Assembly (NCBI GenBank): GCA_934567355.1
Contig: CAKTJC010000003.1
Coordinates: 71,251-135,250 of the forward strand
Direction of reading: 5' to 3'
DNA length: 64,000 bases
From: an uncultured Oscillospiraceae bacterium
Lineage (GTDB): Bacteria > Bacillota > Clostridia > Oscillospirales > Oscillospiraceae
Within the stretch, counting starts at the first letter, position 1. Each line of letters opens with the position of its first letter. This document shows, piece by piece, positions 33,935-42,441 of this stretch. The position numbers and the translations under genes were made by a program. The notes under the pieces were generated by a model that searched no databases, was not told where the DNA came from, and saw only the letters and a list, made by a program, of their open reading frames with translations.

Positions 33935-35485
33935 ATGGAAAAGCAGACTGTGATGCATCCCACACAGGGAGACAAGACCCCTGCGGTGAAGATGCGCAAC
34001 ATCACAAAGGCCTTCGGTGCCGTCCTGGCCAACGACCGGGTTTGGCTGGACATCTACCGGGGCGAAATTCTGGCCCTGCTGGGAGAAAACGGCAGCGGCA
34101 AGACCACCCTGATGAATATGCTCTCCGGCATCTATTTTCCGGACGAGGGGGAAATTACCATCGACGACAAGCCGGTGGTCATTGCCTCTCCCAAGGACGC
34201 CTTTGACCACGGCATCGGCATGATTCATCAGCACTTCAAGCTGGTGGACGTGCTCACCGCCGCAGAGAATATTGTGCTGGGTCTGCCCGGGCGGCTGAAC
34301 CTGGGGGAAGCCCGGCAGAGGATTCAGGAAATCTGCGATGCCTATGGCTTCGACGTAAACCCCGACCAGAAAATCTACGACATGTCCGTGTCCCAGAAGC
34401 AGACGGTGGAGATTGTGAAGGTGCTCTACCGGGGGGCGGACATCCTGATTCTGGACGAGCCCACCGCCGTGCTGGCTCCCCAGGAGACGGAGAAGCTGTT
34501 CAACGTCCTGCGGAATATGCGTGACAGCGGCAAGGCCATTGTCATCATCACCCACAAGATGCACGAGGTGGAGGCCCTGTCCGACCGGGTGGCCATCCTG
34601 AACCGGGGCCGCTTCGTGGGCGATATGCTCACCAAGAACACCAACGCCCAGGAAATGACCAACATGATGGTGGGCCATGCCGTCACCTTGAATATCCATC
34701 GCCCGGAGCCGGTGAACCCCATGCCCCGGATTCAGGTGGAGGGGCTGACGGTGCGGAGCATCGACGGCATTGTGAAGCTGGACGACGTATCCTTCACCGC
34801 CAACTCCGGCGAGATTTTGGGCATTGCCGGTATCTCCGGCTGCGGCCAGAAGGAACTGCTGGAGGCCATTGCCGGTTTGCAGAGAACCGAAAAGGGCACC
34901 GTGACCTATCTGGAGGACGACGGCACCCGGGAGGAGCTGCTGGGCAAGGATCCCCTGGAGATTGCCTCCATGGGCGTGACGCTGTCCTTCGTCCCGGAAG
35001 ACCGGCTGGGCATGGGCCTGGTGGGCAATATGGATTTGACCGACAATATGATGCTCCGTTCCTTCCGCATGGGCCACTCCTTCTTCACCGACCGGAAGCG
35101 GCCCAGAAAGCTGGCCCAGAAGGTGGTGGACGAGCTGGAGGTGGTTACCCCCAGTGTATCCACCCCGGTGCGCCGACTCTCCGGCGGCAACGTGCAGAAG
35201 GTGCTGGTGGGCCGGGAAATCGCCTCCGCCCCCACGGTGCTGCTGACGGCCTACGCCGTCCGGGGCCTGGATATCAATTCCTCCTATGCCATCTATGATC
35301 TGGTCACCAAGCAGAAGGAGCGAGGGGTGGCCGTGGTATTTGTAGGCGAAGACCTGGACGTGCTGCTGGAGCTGTGCGACCGGATTCTGGTGCTGTGCAG
35401 CGGCAAGGTCAGCGGCGTGGTGGAGCATCCCACCCCTGCGGACAAGAGCCGGGTGGGCATGATGATGACCAAGGTAGGAGGCTAA
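33935..35485 (+). CDS. Nucleoside ABC transporter ATP-binding protein (two ATPase domains)
   Basis: The 516-aa protein carries two ABC domains, as in YufO/NupA and RbsA-like proteins. The first is complete (Walker A GENGSGKTT, signature VSQKQ, Walker B ILILDEPTAVL). The second has a degenerate Walker A (GISGCGQKE) with signature LSGGNVQK, which is usual for this family. In the second Walker B region the text reads TVLLTAYAVRGLD. I placed the start at ATG 33935 just before the domain; the open frame extends 39 codons upstream through inverted repeats, and the ribosome site is weak. Confidence 0.88.
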   Translation: MEKQTVMHPTQGDKTPAVKMRNITKAFGAVLANDRVWLDIYRGEILALLGENGSGKTTLMNMLSGIYFPDEGEITIDDKPVVIASPKDAFDHGIGMIHQHFKLVDVLTAAENIVLGLPGRLNLGEARQRIQEICDAYGFDVNPDQKIYDMSVSQKQTVEIVKVLYRGADILILDEPTAVLAPQETEKLFNVLRNMRDSGKAIVIITHKMHEVEALSDRVAILNRGRFVGDMLTKNTNAQEMTNMMVGHAVTLNIHRPEPVNPMPRIQVEGLTVRSIDGIVKLDDVSFTANSGEILGIAGISGCGQKELLEAIAGLQRTEKGTVTYLEDDGTREELLGKDPLEIASMGVTLSFVPEDRLGMGLVGNMDLTDNMMLRSFRMGHSFFTDRKRPRKLAQKVVDELEVVTPSVSTPVRRLSGGNVQKVLVGREIASAPTVLLTAYAVRGLDINSSYAIYDLVTKQKERGVAVVFVGEDLDVLLELCDRILVLCSGKVSGVVEHPTPADKSRVGMMMTKVGG

Positions 35486-35486
35486 T

Positions 35487-36578
35487 ATGAATCAGAAACT
35501 CTTCCACCTCTCCAAGCGCAAGGAGCTGCCCTGGTATGGAGCCTGGGGCATCCGGTGCGTTGCAATCCTGCTGGCCCTGGTGGTGTGCGGCTTTGTCACC
35601 ACGGCCATGACCGGCGAAAACCCCATTGCCATTTACAAAACCATGTGGGATGGTGCCTTCGGCACGCCCCGGCGCATCTGGAATGTGCTGCAAAACCTAT
35701 CCATTCTGCTGTGTATCTCCCTGGCCGTTACCCCTGCCTTCCGGATGAAGTTCTGGAACGTAGGCGGCGAAGGACAGGTGCTGATGGGGGGCCTGGCTAC
35801 GGCGGCCTGCATGATTCACCTGGGCGACAAGCTGCCCAATTGGCTGCTGATTCTTGTTATGCTGGTCTGCGCCCTGGCAGCCGGCGGCGTTTGGGGGGCC
35901 ATTCCTGCCTTCTTCAAGGCAAAGTGGAACACCAACGAAACCCTGTTCACCCTGATGATGAACTATGTGGCCACCCAGATTGTGGCCTATTTCGTCATCC
36001 TCTGGGAGGTGCCCAAGGGCTCCGGTAAGGTGGGCATCATCAATCAGTCCACCCGGGCCGGTTGGCTGCCCACAGTGGCCGGGCAGAAATACCTGTTCAC
36101 CGTTCTGGTGGTGGCCATTCTCACAGGTCTGCTGTATATCTACCTGAACTGGACAAAGCACGGCTATGAGATTTCCGTGGTGGGCGAGTCCGTCCGCACG
36201 GCAAAGTATGTGGGCATCAAGGTGGAGCGGGTCATTATCCGCACCATGGCCCTGTCCGGCGCCCTGTGCGGCCTGGCAGGTCTGCTCCTGGTGGGCGGCT
36301 CTGACCATACCATCGCCGCCGCCACCGCCGGAGGCCGGGGCTTTACCGCCGTTATGGTGTCCTGGATGGCAAAATTCAATCCCATTGGCATGATTTTCAC
36401 CAGTCTGCTGCTGGTGTTCCTGGGCCGGGGCTCTGGGGAGATTGCCACCCAGTTCCGGCTGAACGATTCCTTTGGTGACATCCTTACCGGCATCATCCTC
36501 TTCTTTATTATCGGCTGTGAATTCTTCATCACCTATAAGATTTCCCTGCGTAAGGCAGGGGGGAAGGAGGAAAAGTAA
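35487..36578 (+). CDS. Nucleoside ABC transporter permease (YufP/NupP-like)
   Basis: The 363-aa membrane protein has 8-10 hydrophobic segments and the BPD_transp_2 pattern FWNVGGEGQVLMGG and ETLFTLMMNYVA. It starts one base after the ATPase stop with TAGGAGG. It forms half of the channel with the next gene product; the stop and next start overlap (TAATG). Confidence 0.92.
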   Translation: MNQKLFHLSKRKELPWYGAWGIRCVAILLALVVCGFVTTAMTGENPIAIYKTMWDGAFGTPRRIWNVLQNLSILLCISLAVTPAFRMKFWNVGGEGQVLMGGLATAACMIHLGDKLPNWLLILVMLVCALAAGGVWGAIPAFFKAKWNTNETLFTLMMNYVATQIVAYFVILWEVPKGSGKVGIINQSTRAGWLPTVAGQKYLFTVLVVAILTGLLYIYLNWTKHGYEISVVGESVRTAKYVGIKVERVIIRTMALSGALCGLAGLLLVGGSDHTIAAATAGGRGFTAVMVSWMAKFNPIGMIFTSLLLVFLGRGSGEIATQFRLNDSFGDILTGIILFFIIGCEFFITYKISLRKAGGKEEK

Positions 36579-37564
36579 TGTTTGACCTTGTTGCCTTTAT
36601 CCCCCGGGCTGTGATGCAGGGCATCCCGCTGCTCTTTGGCTCCACCGGTGAGACCATCACCGAAAAGTCCGGCAACCTGAACCTGGGTATTCCCGGCATT
36701 ATGTATGTGGGCGGCATTGGCGGCGTTATTGGCGCTTTCCTGTATGAGCAGGCCGCCAAGGGGAATATGAATGGCTTCCTGGCGCTGCTTTTCCCCATGC
36801 TGGGCTGCCTTCTGGGCTCTGCCCTGATGGGGGCGCTGTACTGCTTCCTCACCGTCACCCTGCGGGCCAATCAGAACGTCACCGGTCTGGCCATGACCAC
36901 CTTCGGCGTGGGCTTCGGCAATTTCTTCGGCGGCTCTCTGATTAAGCTGGTGGGGGCGGATGTGCCCTCCATTGCCCTGTCTGCCACCAGCAGCTATTTC
37001 CGCCGCACCCTGCCCTTTGCCCAGACCACCGGCACCGTGGGCAAGCTGCTGTTCTCCTATGGCTTCCTGGCGTATCTGGCCATCTTCATTGCGTTGCTGG
37101 CCTCCTATATCCTGGGCCACACCCGCACCGGCCTGCACCTGCGTGCCGTGGGCGAGAACCCGGCTACGGCGGACGCTGCGGGCATCAACATCGGCAAATA
37201 CAAATATGCCGCCACCATCATCGGCAGCATGATTGCGGGCCTGGGCGGCCTGTACTATGTGATGGACTATGCCAACGGCGTGTGGTCCAACAACGGCTTC
37301 GGCGACCGGGGCTGGTTGGCCATTGCCCTGGTAATCTTCACCATCTGGCGGCCCAATGTGGGTATCTTCAGCTCCATCCTCTTTGGCGGACTGTATATTC
37401 TGTACCTGTTCCTGCCCAGCCCCAACATGGCAATGAAGGAGCTGTATAAGATGCTTCCCTATATTGTCACCATTGTGGTGCTGGTGATGACCAGTATGCG
37501 CAATAAGCGGGAGACCCAGCCCCCCGAGAGCCTGGGCCAGTCCTACTTCCGAGAAGAGCGATGA
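36578..37564 (+). CDS. Nucleoside ABC transporter permease (YufQ/NupQ-like)
   Basis: The 328-aa membrane protein has about eight helices and the typical start GSTGETITEKSGNLNLGIPGIM. It also has ANQNVTGLAMTTFGVGF and AVGENPATADAAGINI. Its ATG overlaps the stop of the partner permease by one base. It completes the importer; a strong terminator follows within 30 bases. Confidence 0.92.
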   Translation: MFDLVAFIPRAVMQGIPLLFGSTGETITEKSGNLNLGIPGIMYVGGIGGVIGAFLYEQAAKGNMNGFLALLFPMLGCLLGSALMGALYCFLTVTLRANQNVTGLAMTTFGVGFGNFFGGSLIKLVGADVPSIALSATSSYFRRTLPFAQTTGTVGKLLFSYGFLAYLAIFIALLASYILGHTRTGLHLRAVGENPATADAAGINIGKYKYAATIIGSMIAGLGGLYYVMDYANGVWSNNGFGDRGWLAIALVIFTIWRPNVGIFSSILFGGLYILYLFLPSPNMAMKELYKMLPYIVTIVVLVMTSMRNKRETQPPESLGQSYFREER

Positions 37565-37588
37565 GCCTCCCGCCGGACCGCTGACTGC

Positions 37589-37623
37589 TCCCCCCGATGC
37601 CGCCGGGCACCGGGGGGATTTTT
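37589..37623 (+). terminator. Intrinsic terminator of the xpt-nucleoside importer operon
   Basis: TCCCCCCG (from 37589) pairs with CGGGGGGA (37611-37618) around a GC-rich loop, followed by five U. It ends the riboswitch-controlled operon. Confidence 0.85.
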
Positions 37624-37723
37624 CGGCGCAAAAACGGATAGACACGGATCAAAAAATATGATATGCTGTATTCTGAAAATAGATCGTGCGGGCAGCCTTG
37701 CCTGTGCGGGGGAGGTTGACGTG

Positions 37724-38656
37724 ATGAGAGCGACACTGCTGATCATGGCGGCTGGAATCGGGTCCCGGTTCGGCGGGGGCATCAAGCAGCTGGAGCCGGT
37801 GGGGCTGAACGATGAGATCATCATGGACTATTCCGTCCACGATGCCATTGCCGCCGGGTTCAACAAGCTGATCTTTGTCATCCGGAAGGACATCGAGGCG
37901 GATTTCCGGGAGCGGATCGGCGAGCGCATCGAGGCGCTGTGCCGCCGGCTGGATGTGGAGGTGCACTATGCCTTCCAGGATCTGTACGCCGTGCCGGAGG
38001 GATTCTGCGTTCCCGAGGGGCGCACCAAGCCCTGGGGCACCGGGCAGGCGGTGCTGGCGGCGAAGGAGCTGATCTGCGAGCCCTTCGCGGTGATCAATGC
38101 CGACGACTACTACGGCAGGCAGGCCTACCGCGACCTGTACCGCTGGCTGACGCAGCCCCATCCCGAAAATGAGATCGCCATGGCGGGCTTCGTCCTGGGC
38201 AATACCCTCTCCGACCACGGCAGCGTGACCCGGGGCATCTGCACCGTGGAAAACGGCCGGGTGACCGACGTGACGGAGACGAAGAACATCGTCAAGACCC
38301 CCACGGGGGCGGAGGCGGACGGGAAAACGCTGGACGCAGGCAGCCTGGTGTCCATGAACATGTGGGCGTTCCCCGCCGCGCCGGGGGAAAAGCCCTGGTT
38401 CCTGGGTGTGCTGGAAAGGACCTTCCGGCTTTTCTTCCGGGAGCATGTGCCCGCCGACCCCATGAAGGCGGAATACCTGCTGCCCATTCTCATCGGCGCG
38501 ATGCTGCGCCGGGGCGAATGCACCCTGGAGGTGCTGCCCACCGCCGATAAATGGTTCGGCGTCACCTACAAAGAGGACAAGCCGCTGGTGGTGCAGAGCT
38601 TCCGCGCCCTGATCGCGGCGGGGGTGTACGGCGAGAGCCTGTACGCCGACCTGTAA
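37724..38656 (+). CDS. Sugar-phosphate nucleotidyltransferase-like protein
   Basis: The 310-aa protein begins RATLLIMAAGIGSRFGGGIKQLEPVG, a nucleotide-binding signature of NTP transferases. It has PWGTGQAVLAAKE and the metal-binding VINADDYYG. It probably couples an NTP to a sugar phosphate or choline phosphate; the substrate is not clear. ATG 37724 follows GGGGGAGG. It is 16 bases upstream of the NSS transporter gene and may share its transcript. Confidence 0.82.
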   Translation: MRATLLIMAAGIGSRFGGGIKQLEPVGLNDEIIMDYSVHDAIAAGFNKLIFVIRKDIEADFRERIGERIEALCRRLDVEVHYAFQDLYAVPEGFCVPEGRTKPWGTGQAVLAAKELICEPFAVINADDYYGRQAYRDLYRWLTQPHPENEIAMAGFVLGNTLSDHGSVTRGICTVENGRVTDVTETKNIVKTPTGAEADGKTLDAGSLVSMNMWAFPAAPGEKPWFLGVLERTFRLFFREHVPADPMKAEYLLPILIGAMLRRGECTLEVLPTADKWFGVTYKEDKPLVVQSFRALIAAGVYGESLYADL

Positions 38657-38672
38657 AGGAAAGAGGAGAGTT

Positions 38673-40148
38673 ATGGAAAAACGAGAAACCTTCCGCTCCC
38701 GGCTGGGCTTCATTCTGGTTTCCGCCGGGTGTGCGGTGGGAATCGGAAATGTGTGGAAATTCCCCTATATCTGCGGCAAATACGGCGGAGCTGCCTTTAT
38801 TCTGATCTACCTGGTCTTCCTTGCCGTGATGGGCATTCCCATTCTGGTGTGTGAATATGCCGTGGGGCGCAGCAGCCGCAGGAGCTGTGCCGCCTCCTTC
38901 CATGCGCTGGAGCCGGAGGGGAGCCAGTTCCATCACTACGGCGTTTTGGGCATGTGCGGCAACTATCTGCTGATGATGTTCTACACCACCGTGGCAGGCT
39001 GGATGATGTGCTATTTCTGGAAGTGCCTGGCCGGTGATTTCACCGCTGCCGCCATGACCACCGACGAGGTGGCTGCCCAGTTCGGCGCCCTCACCGGCGA
39101 CCCGGTGCAGATGTTTGCCTGGGCGGTGCTGGCGACGGTGCTCTCCTTCGGCATCTGCGCCCTGGGCGTGGTGAACGGCGTGGAGCGCATCAGCAAATGG
39201 ATGATGGTCGGCCTGCTGTGTCTGATCGTGGTGCTGGCGGTGCATTCCCTGCTGCTGCCCGGCGCGGGAGCGGGCGTCCGGTTCTATCTGGTGCCGGATT
39301 TCGCCGCCATGATGGAGGAGGGTATCGGCAACGTGGTCTTTGCCGCCATGAGCCAGTCCTTCTTTACCCTGAGCCTGGGCATCGGCGCCATGTCCATCTG
39401 CGGCAGCTACAAGGATAAGAACGCCTCCCTCACCGGCGACGCGGTGAGCGTGACCGTCCTCGATACCTTTGTGGCACTGATGGCGGGCATGATCATCATC
39501 CCCGCCTGCTTCAGCTTCGGCATCGAGCCGGGTGCGGGCCCCTCGCTGATCTTCATCACGCTGCCCAATATCTTCAATCAGATGGTGGGCGGCAGACTCT
39601 GGGGCGCGCTGTTCTTCCTGTTCATGTCCTTTGCCGCCATTTCCACCATCATTGCGGTGTTCGAGAACATTCTGGCCTGCACCATGGATCTGTGGCACTG
39701 GAGCCGGAAGAAGGCAGTGGTTATCAACGCCGCCGCCATGATCCTGCTTTCACTGCCCTGTGTGCTGGGCTTCAATGTGCTCTCCGGCATCCAGCCCCTG
39801 GGCGCGGGCAGCGGCATCATGGATCTGGAGGATTTCATCGTCTCCAATAATTTGCTGCCCCTGGGCTCGCTGGTGTACCTGGCCTTCTGCGTCAACCGGG
39901 GCGGCTGGGGCTGGGAGAATTTCCTGGCCGAGGCAGATACGGGCAAGGGAATGCGCTTCCCCCGCTGGGCCCGCGGCTATATGCGCTATGTGCTCCCCGC
40001 CATCGTGGTGGTGATCTACGTCAAGGGCTATTGGGATACCTTCCGCCCCAAGGGGAACGCCTATCTGATCCCCTGGATGATCGTCGCCGCCGTCTTCCTG
40101 GCCGCCATCGGCTGGATCGTGTTCGGAAAAAGGAGAAATGTCAAATGA
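38673..40148 (+). CDS. Neurotransmitter:sodium symporter (NSS/SNF family)
   Basis: The 491-aa protein has about 12 membrane helices. It carries the NSS signature SAGCAVGIGNVWKFPYICGKYGGAAF in the first helix region, the sodium-site segment of LeuT-like transporters. Bacterial members take up amino acids such as tryptophan, leucine or tyrosine with Na+. ATG 38673 has the RBS AAGAGGAG. Its stop overlaps the next gene (ATGA). Confidence 0.93.
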   Translation: MEKRETFRSRLGFILVSAGCAVGIGNVWKFPYICGKYGGAAFILIYLVFLAVMGIPILVCEYAVGRSSRRSCAASFHALEPEGSQFHHYGVLGMCGNYLLMMFYTTVAGWMMCYFWKCLAGDFTAAAMTTDEVAAQFGALTGDPVQMFAWAVLATVLSFGICALGVVNGVERISKWMMVGLLCLIVVLAVHSLLLPGAGAGVRFYLVPDFAAMMEEGIGNVVFAAMSQSFFTLSLGIGAMSICGSYKDKNASLTGDAVSVTVLDTFVALMAGMIIIPACFSFGIEPGAGPSLIFITLPNIFNQMVGGRLWGALFFLFMSFAAISTIIAVFENILACTMDLWHWSRKKAVVINAAAMILLSLPCVLGFNVLSGIQPLGAGSGIMDLEDFIVSNNLLPLGSLVYLAFCVNRGGWGWENFLAEADTGKGMRFPRWARGYMRYVLPAIVVVIYVKGYWDTFRPKGNAYLIPWMIVAAVFLAAIGWIVFGKRRNVK

Positions 40149-40648
40149 AGGAAAACCGGAAGCTTCTGCAGGAAGTGTTGGCGGACATCCGCCATGATAT
40201 GACCGACGAGGAAGTGCTCAACCTGCTGGCGGACAGCAAGATCTCCGTCAATCCCAGCACGGAGAAGGAAAAGTATTCTCTGGGGCAGCGCGCGGCGGAT
40301 ACCATTGCAAAATTTGCCGGAAGCTGGGCGTTCATCTTTTCCTTTACCGGCGTGCTGCTGCTGTGGATGGTCGTCAACGCGGTTCTGGCTGCCGATGCCT
40401 TTGACCCCTATCCATTCATACTGCTCAATTTGGTGCTCTCCTGCGTCGCCGCCATTCAGGCACCACTGATTATGATGAGTCAGAACCGCCAGGAGGAAAA
40501 GGATCGCCGCCGTGCGGAAAACGACTACAAGGTCAACCTGAAGACCGAGATCATGATCGAGGATCTCTACGACAAGGTAAGCGCCATCCTCGCCAAGCAG
40601 ACCGCGCTTGAAAAGCAGCTGCAGGAACATCATGAGGTGTCCAAGTAA
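40145..40648 (+). CDS. DUF1003 family membrane protein
   Basis: The 167-aa protein has a soluble N-terminus, two membrane helices (GSWAFIFSFTGVLLLWMVV and FILLNLVLSCVAAIQAPLIMM) and a charged tail with SQNRQEEKDRRRAENDYKVN, the DUF1003 hallmark. It overlaps the symporter stop by four bases, so the two are made together. The function of DUF1003 is unknown; here it could be a small accessory of the transporter. Confidence 0.88.
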   Translation: MKENRKLLQEVLADIRHDMTDEEVLNLLADSKISVNPSTEKEKYSLGQRAADTIAKFAGSWAFIFSFTGVLLLWMVVNAVLAADAFDPYPFILLNLVLSCVAAIQAPLIMMSQNRQEEKDRRRAENDYKVNLKTEIMIEDLYDKVSAILAKQTALEKQLQEHHEVSK

Positions 40649-40654
40649 GAATCT

Positions 40655-40692
40655 TTCCTCGGACGGCGATCCGTCCGAGGAATCATTTTTTT
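40655..40692 (+). terminator. Intrinsic terminator after the symporter/DUF1003 genes
   Basis: A perfect 12-bp stem (40655-40666 with 40671-40682) with loop CGAT is followed by seven U (40686-40692). Confidence 0.92.
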
Positions 40693-40727
40693 CCGAGGAA
40701 TAGAGCGAAAGATTACGAAATTTCTCG

Positions 40728-40756
40728 TTGCAATTTATTGGAAGATGCCCTATAAT
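40728..40756 (+). promoter_or_regulatory. Intact promoter in front of the lacI remnant
   Basis: TTGCAA (40728-40733) and TATAAT (40751-40756) are 17 bases apart. The promoter is well preserved although the gene behind it is broken. Confidence 0.7.
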
Positions 40757-40787
40757 AGTGAAAAGCAAACATTTTGGGGTGACTGAT

Positions 40788-40958
40788 GTGGCGACCATGG
40801 ATGATATTGCCAAGCGGCTGGGCGTGTCCAAGGCCTTCAGCGGCGCAGAGGATGTGAGCGAGAGCATGCGCCGGGCAGTGCTGGAGACGGCGGTGGAGCT
40901 GGGCTATACCCGGCAGCTGTGTTCCTGGCAGCCGCCGCAGCGGTGCAGTACGGTCCTG
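40788..40958 (+). pseudogene. Truncated LacI-family regulator (N-terminal DNA-binding remnant)
   Basis: From GTG 40788 (RBS GGGGTGA) the frame reads as a LacI headpiece: MDDIAKRLGVSK, then AFSGAEDVSESMRRAVLETAVELGYTR. Normal members read ...SKGTVSKALSG..., so about five residues of the recognition helix region are missing. The gene stops resembling LacI after about 46 residues, where it runs antisense into the next gene. The ligand domain is gone. It cannot work as a normal repressor. Confidence 0.75.
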
Positions 40959-41231
40959 TCAGCCATCGGTGTGCCTCGCCGTGCGCACGATGCGCTGAAT
41001 GCTCTTTACGGAAAGGCAAAATTCCCTTGCCAGCTGTGCCGTCCCGACCCCTGCCCGGAAACGGGCAATAATTTCGTCGTTGCGCCGGGAAAGGAGCTGC
41101 CTTGTCTGGGTATTGCTGCCCCAGTCCTGCTTGGTTAGAGCCGGGATATAGATGCAGACTCCGTTGACATAGCGCTGTATTTCTGCGATCAAAGTCTGCG
41201 GAAGAACCTCTTCCGCACGCTTGTAGCTCAT
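40959..41231 (-). CDS. CD3324-type small helix-turn-helix protein
   Basis: The 90-aa protein begins MSYKRAEEVLPQTLIAEIQRYVNG and has YIP near residue 29 and a C-terminal resolvase-like HTH (TAQLAREFCLSVKSIQRIVRTAR). This is the layout of the CD3324 group found widely in Clostridia, whose role is not established. ATG 41231 follows AGGAGG. About 90 bases upstream on the same strand a ribosome site GGAGGTG is followed by an eight-codon mini-ORF (41324-41326 start), possibly a leader or scrap. Confidence 0.75.
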   Translation of the reverse strand: MSYKRAEEVLPQTLIAEIQRYVNGVCIYIPALTKQDWGSNTQTRQLLSRRNDEIIARFRAGVGTAQLAREFCLSVKSIQRIVRTARHTDG

Positions 41232-41466
41232 GAAATCCTCCTGAATGGTTTCGGGCGAATCTGAGCTTAGGTGATTTTTATGGATTTAAGCTCAGACGTT
41301 ACTGAGCCATTACATATCTGGTCATGCAGTGTACACCTCCTGTCGCAAAACAAAATGTAACATGGCTGTGCGAAAAACGCAACCTCATATTCTTTTTGAA
41401 AATAATTTGCGCCCCGCGTGAATTTCCCGCCCTTCCTGGCAGAAGAGCGGGAGATTTTTTCGGCGG
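41232..41466. other. Intergenic segment with one hairpin
   Basis: It holds an inverted repeat GAGCTTA/TAAGCTC (about 41261-41292). Near the binding-protein stop lies a CCCGC/GCGGG stem with a plus-side U-run (41424-41460), which reads better as a plus-strand terminator. Nothing else is recognised. Confidence 0.4.
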
Positions 41467-42441
41467 TCAATATTCTCTGGCGGCGATGAATTCCTCGGTC
41501 AGATCGGCGGGGGTGAAGAGCTGCTCTTCCACGAAGATCTGCTTGGGGATGGTCTGTCCGGCCAGGTATTGCTGGATCAGCTCGGCGACCCGGGGGCCGT
41601 GGAGGGGGTTGCACTCCACGCAGAGGTTGATCTTGCCCTCCATGCAGGCGGTGAGCGCCCGGCGGACGGAGTCGAAGGAGATGATGGCCACCCGGCCGCC
41701 TTCGCCGTAGGTGATGCCCGCCTCGTCCAGGGCGCGCATGGCGCCGAAGGTCATGTTGTCGTTTTCGCTGTAGATGACGTCGATGTCCCCGCCCTGCTCC
41801 AGAAAGGCGCGCACCTCCTCATAGGCCTTGGATTCGGTGTAGTCCCCCGCCAGCTGGGCGGCAAAATGCCAGCCGTCGTGGGCGCGCACCGCGTCCTCGA
41901 TGGCCTTGGAGCGCATGATCTGGGAGGTCGCGCCGAAGCTGCCCTGCAGATGCAGGATCTCCAGCGCCTGCCCCGGGAACTGCTTCTCCATCCACTCCAC
42001 GGCGCGCCTGCCCTCGGTGAGGAAGTCGGAGCCGATGGCGGCAAGATACAATTCCTTGTCCTCCACCGCCACCTCCCGGTCCACAATGATCACGGGGATG
42101 CCCGCGTCCTTTGCCTCCTGGAGCACCGCGTCCCAGCCGGTTTCCTCCGCCGGGGCGATGACAATGATGTCCACATCCTGCACGATGAAGTTGCGCACTG
42201 CCAGCAGCTGGTTTTCCTGCTTCTGCCGGGCATTGTCGTACAGCAGCTCGAAGCCCTGCTCCTCGCTGAGCGCCTGCATCATGGAGGCGGTGTTGGCCAC
42301 CCGCCAGTCCGATTCCGCGCCCAGCTGGGAAAAGCCCACCACGATCCGCTCCGGCTCCTGCACCGGGGCGGCTTTTTCCGCGCAGCCGGTCAGCAGCAGG
42401 GCGCACAGGCAGAGAACCAGCAGTTTACATCTCGTTTTCAT
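41467..42441 (-). CDS. Periplasmic-binding-protein-like sugar-sensing lipoprotein
   Basis: The 324-aa protein has a lipoprotein signal (KLLVLCLCALLLTGC, lipobox LLTGC) and a type-1 periplasmic binding fold like YtfQ/RbsB: VGFSQLGAESDWRVANT, DVDIIVIAPAEETGWD, VIIVDREV, VIYSENDNMTFGAMRAL. ATG 42441 follows GGAGG and overlaps the end of the histidine kinase gene by 17 bases. No permease or ATPase gene is linked, so it probably presents a sugar (galactofuranose or ribose-like) to the kinase rather than to a transporter. That role is inferred. Confidence 0.85.
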   Translation of the reverse strand: MKTRCKLLVLCLCALLLTGCAEKAAPVQEPERIVVGFSQLGAESDWRVANTASMMQALSEEQGFELLYDNARQKQENQLLAVRNFIVQDVDIIVIAPAEETGWDAVLQEAKDAGIPVIIVDREVAVEDKELYLAAIGSDFLTEGRRAVEWMEKQFPGQALEILHLQGSFGATSQIMRSKAIEDAVRAHDGWHFAAQLAGDYTESKAYEEVRAFLEQGGDIDVIYSENDNMTFGAMRALDEAGITYGEGGRVAIISFDSVRRALTACMEGKINLCVECNPLHGPRVAELIQQYLAGQTIPKQIFVEEQLFTPADLTEEFIAAREY

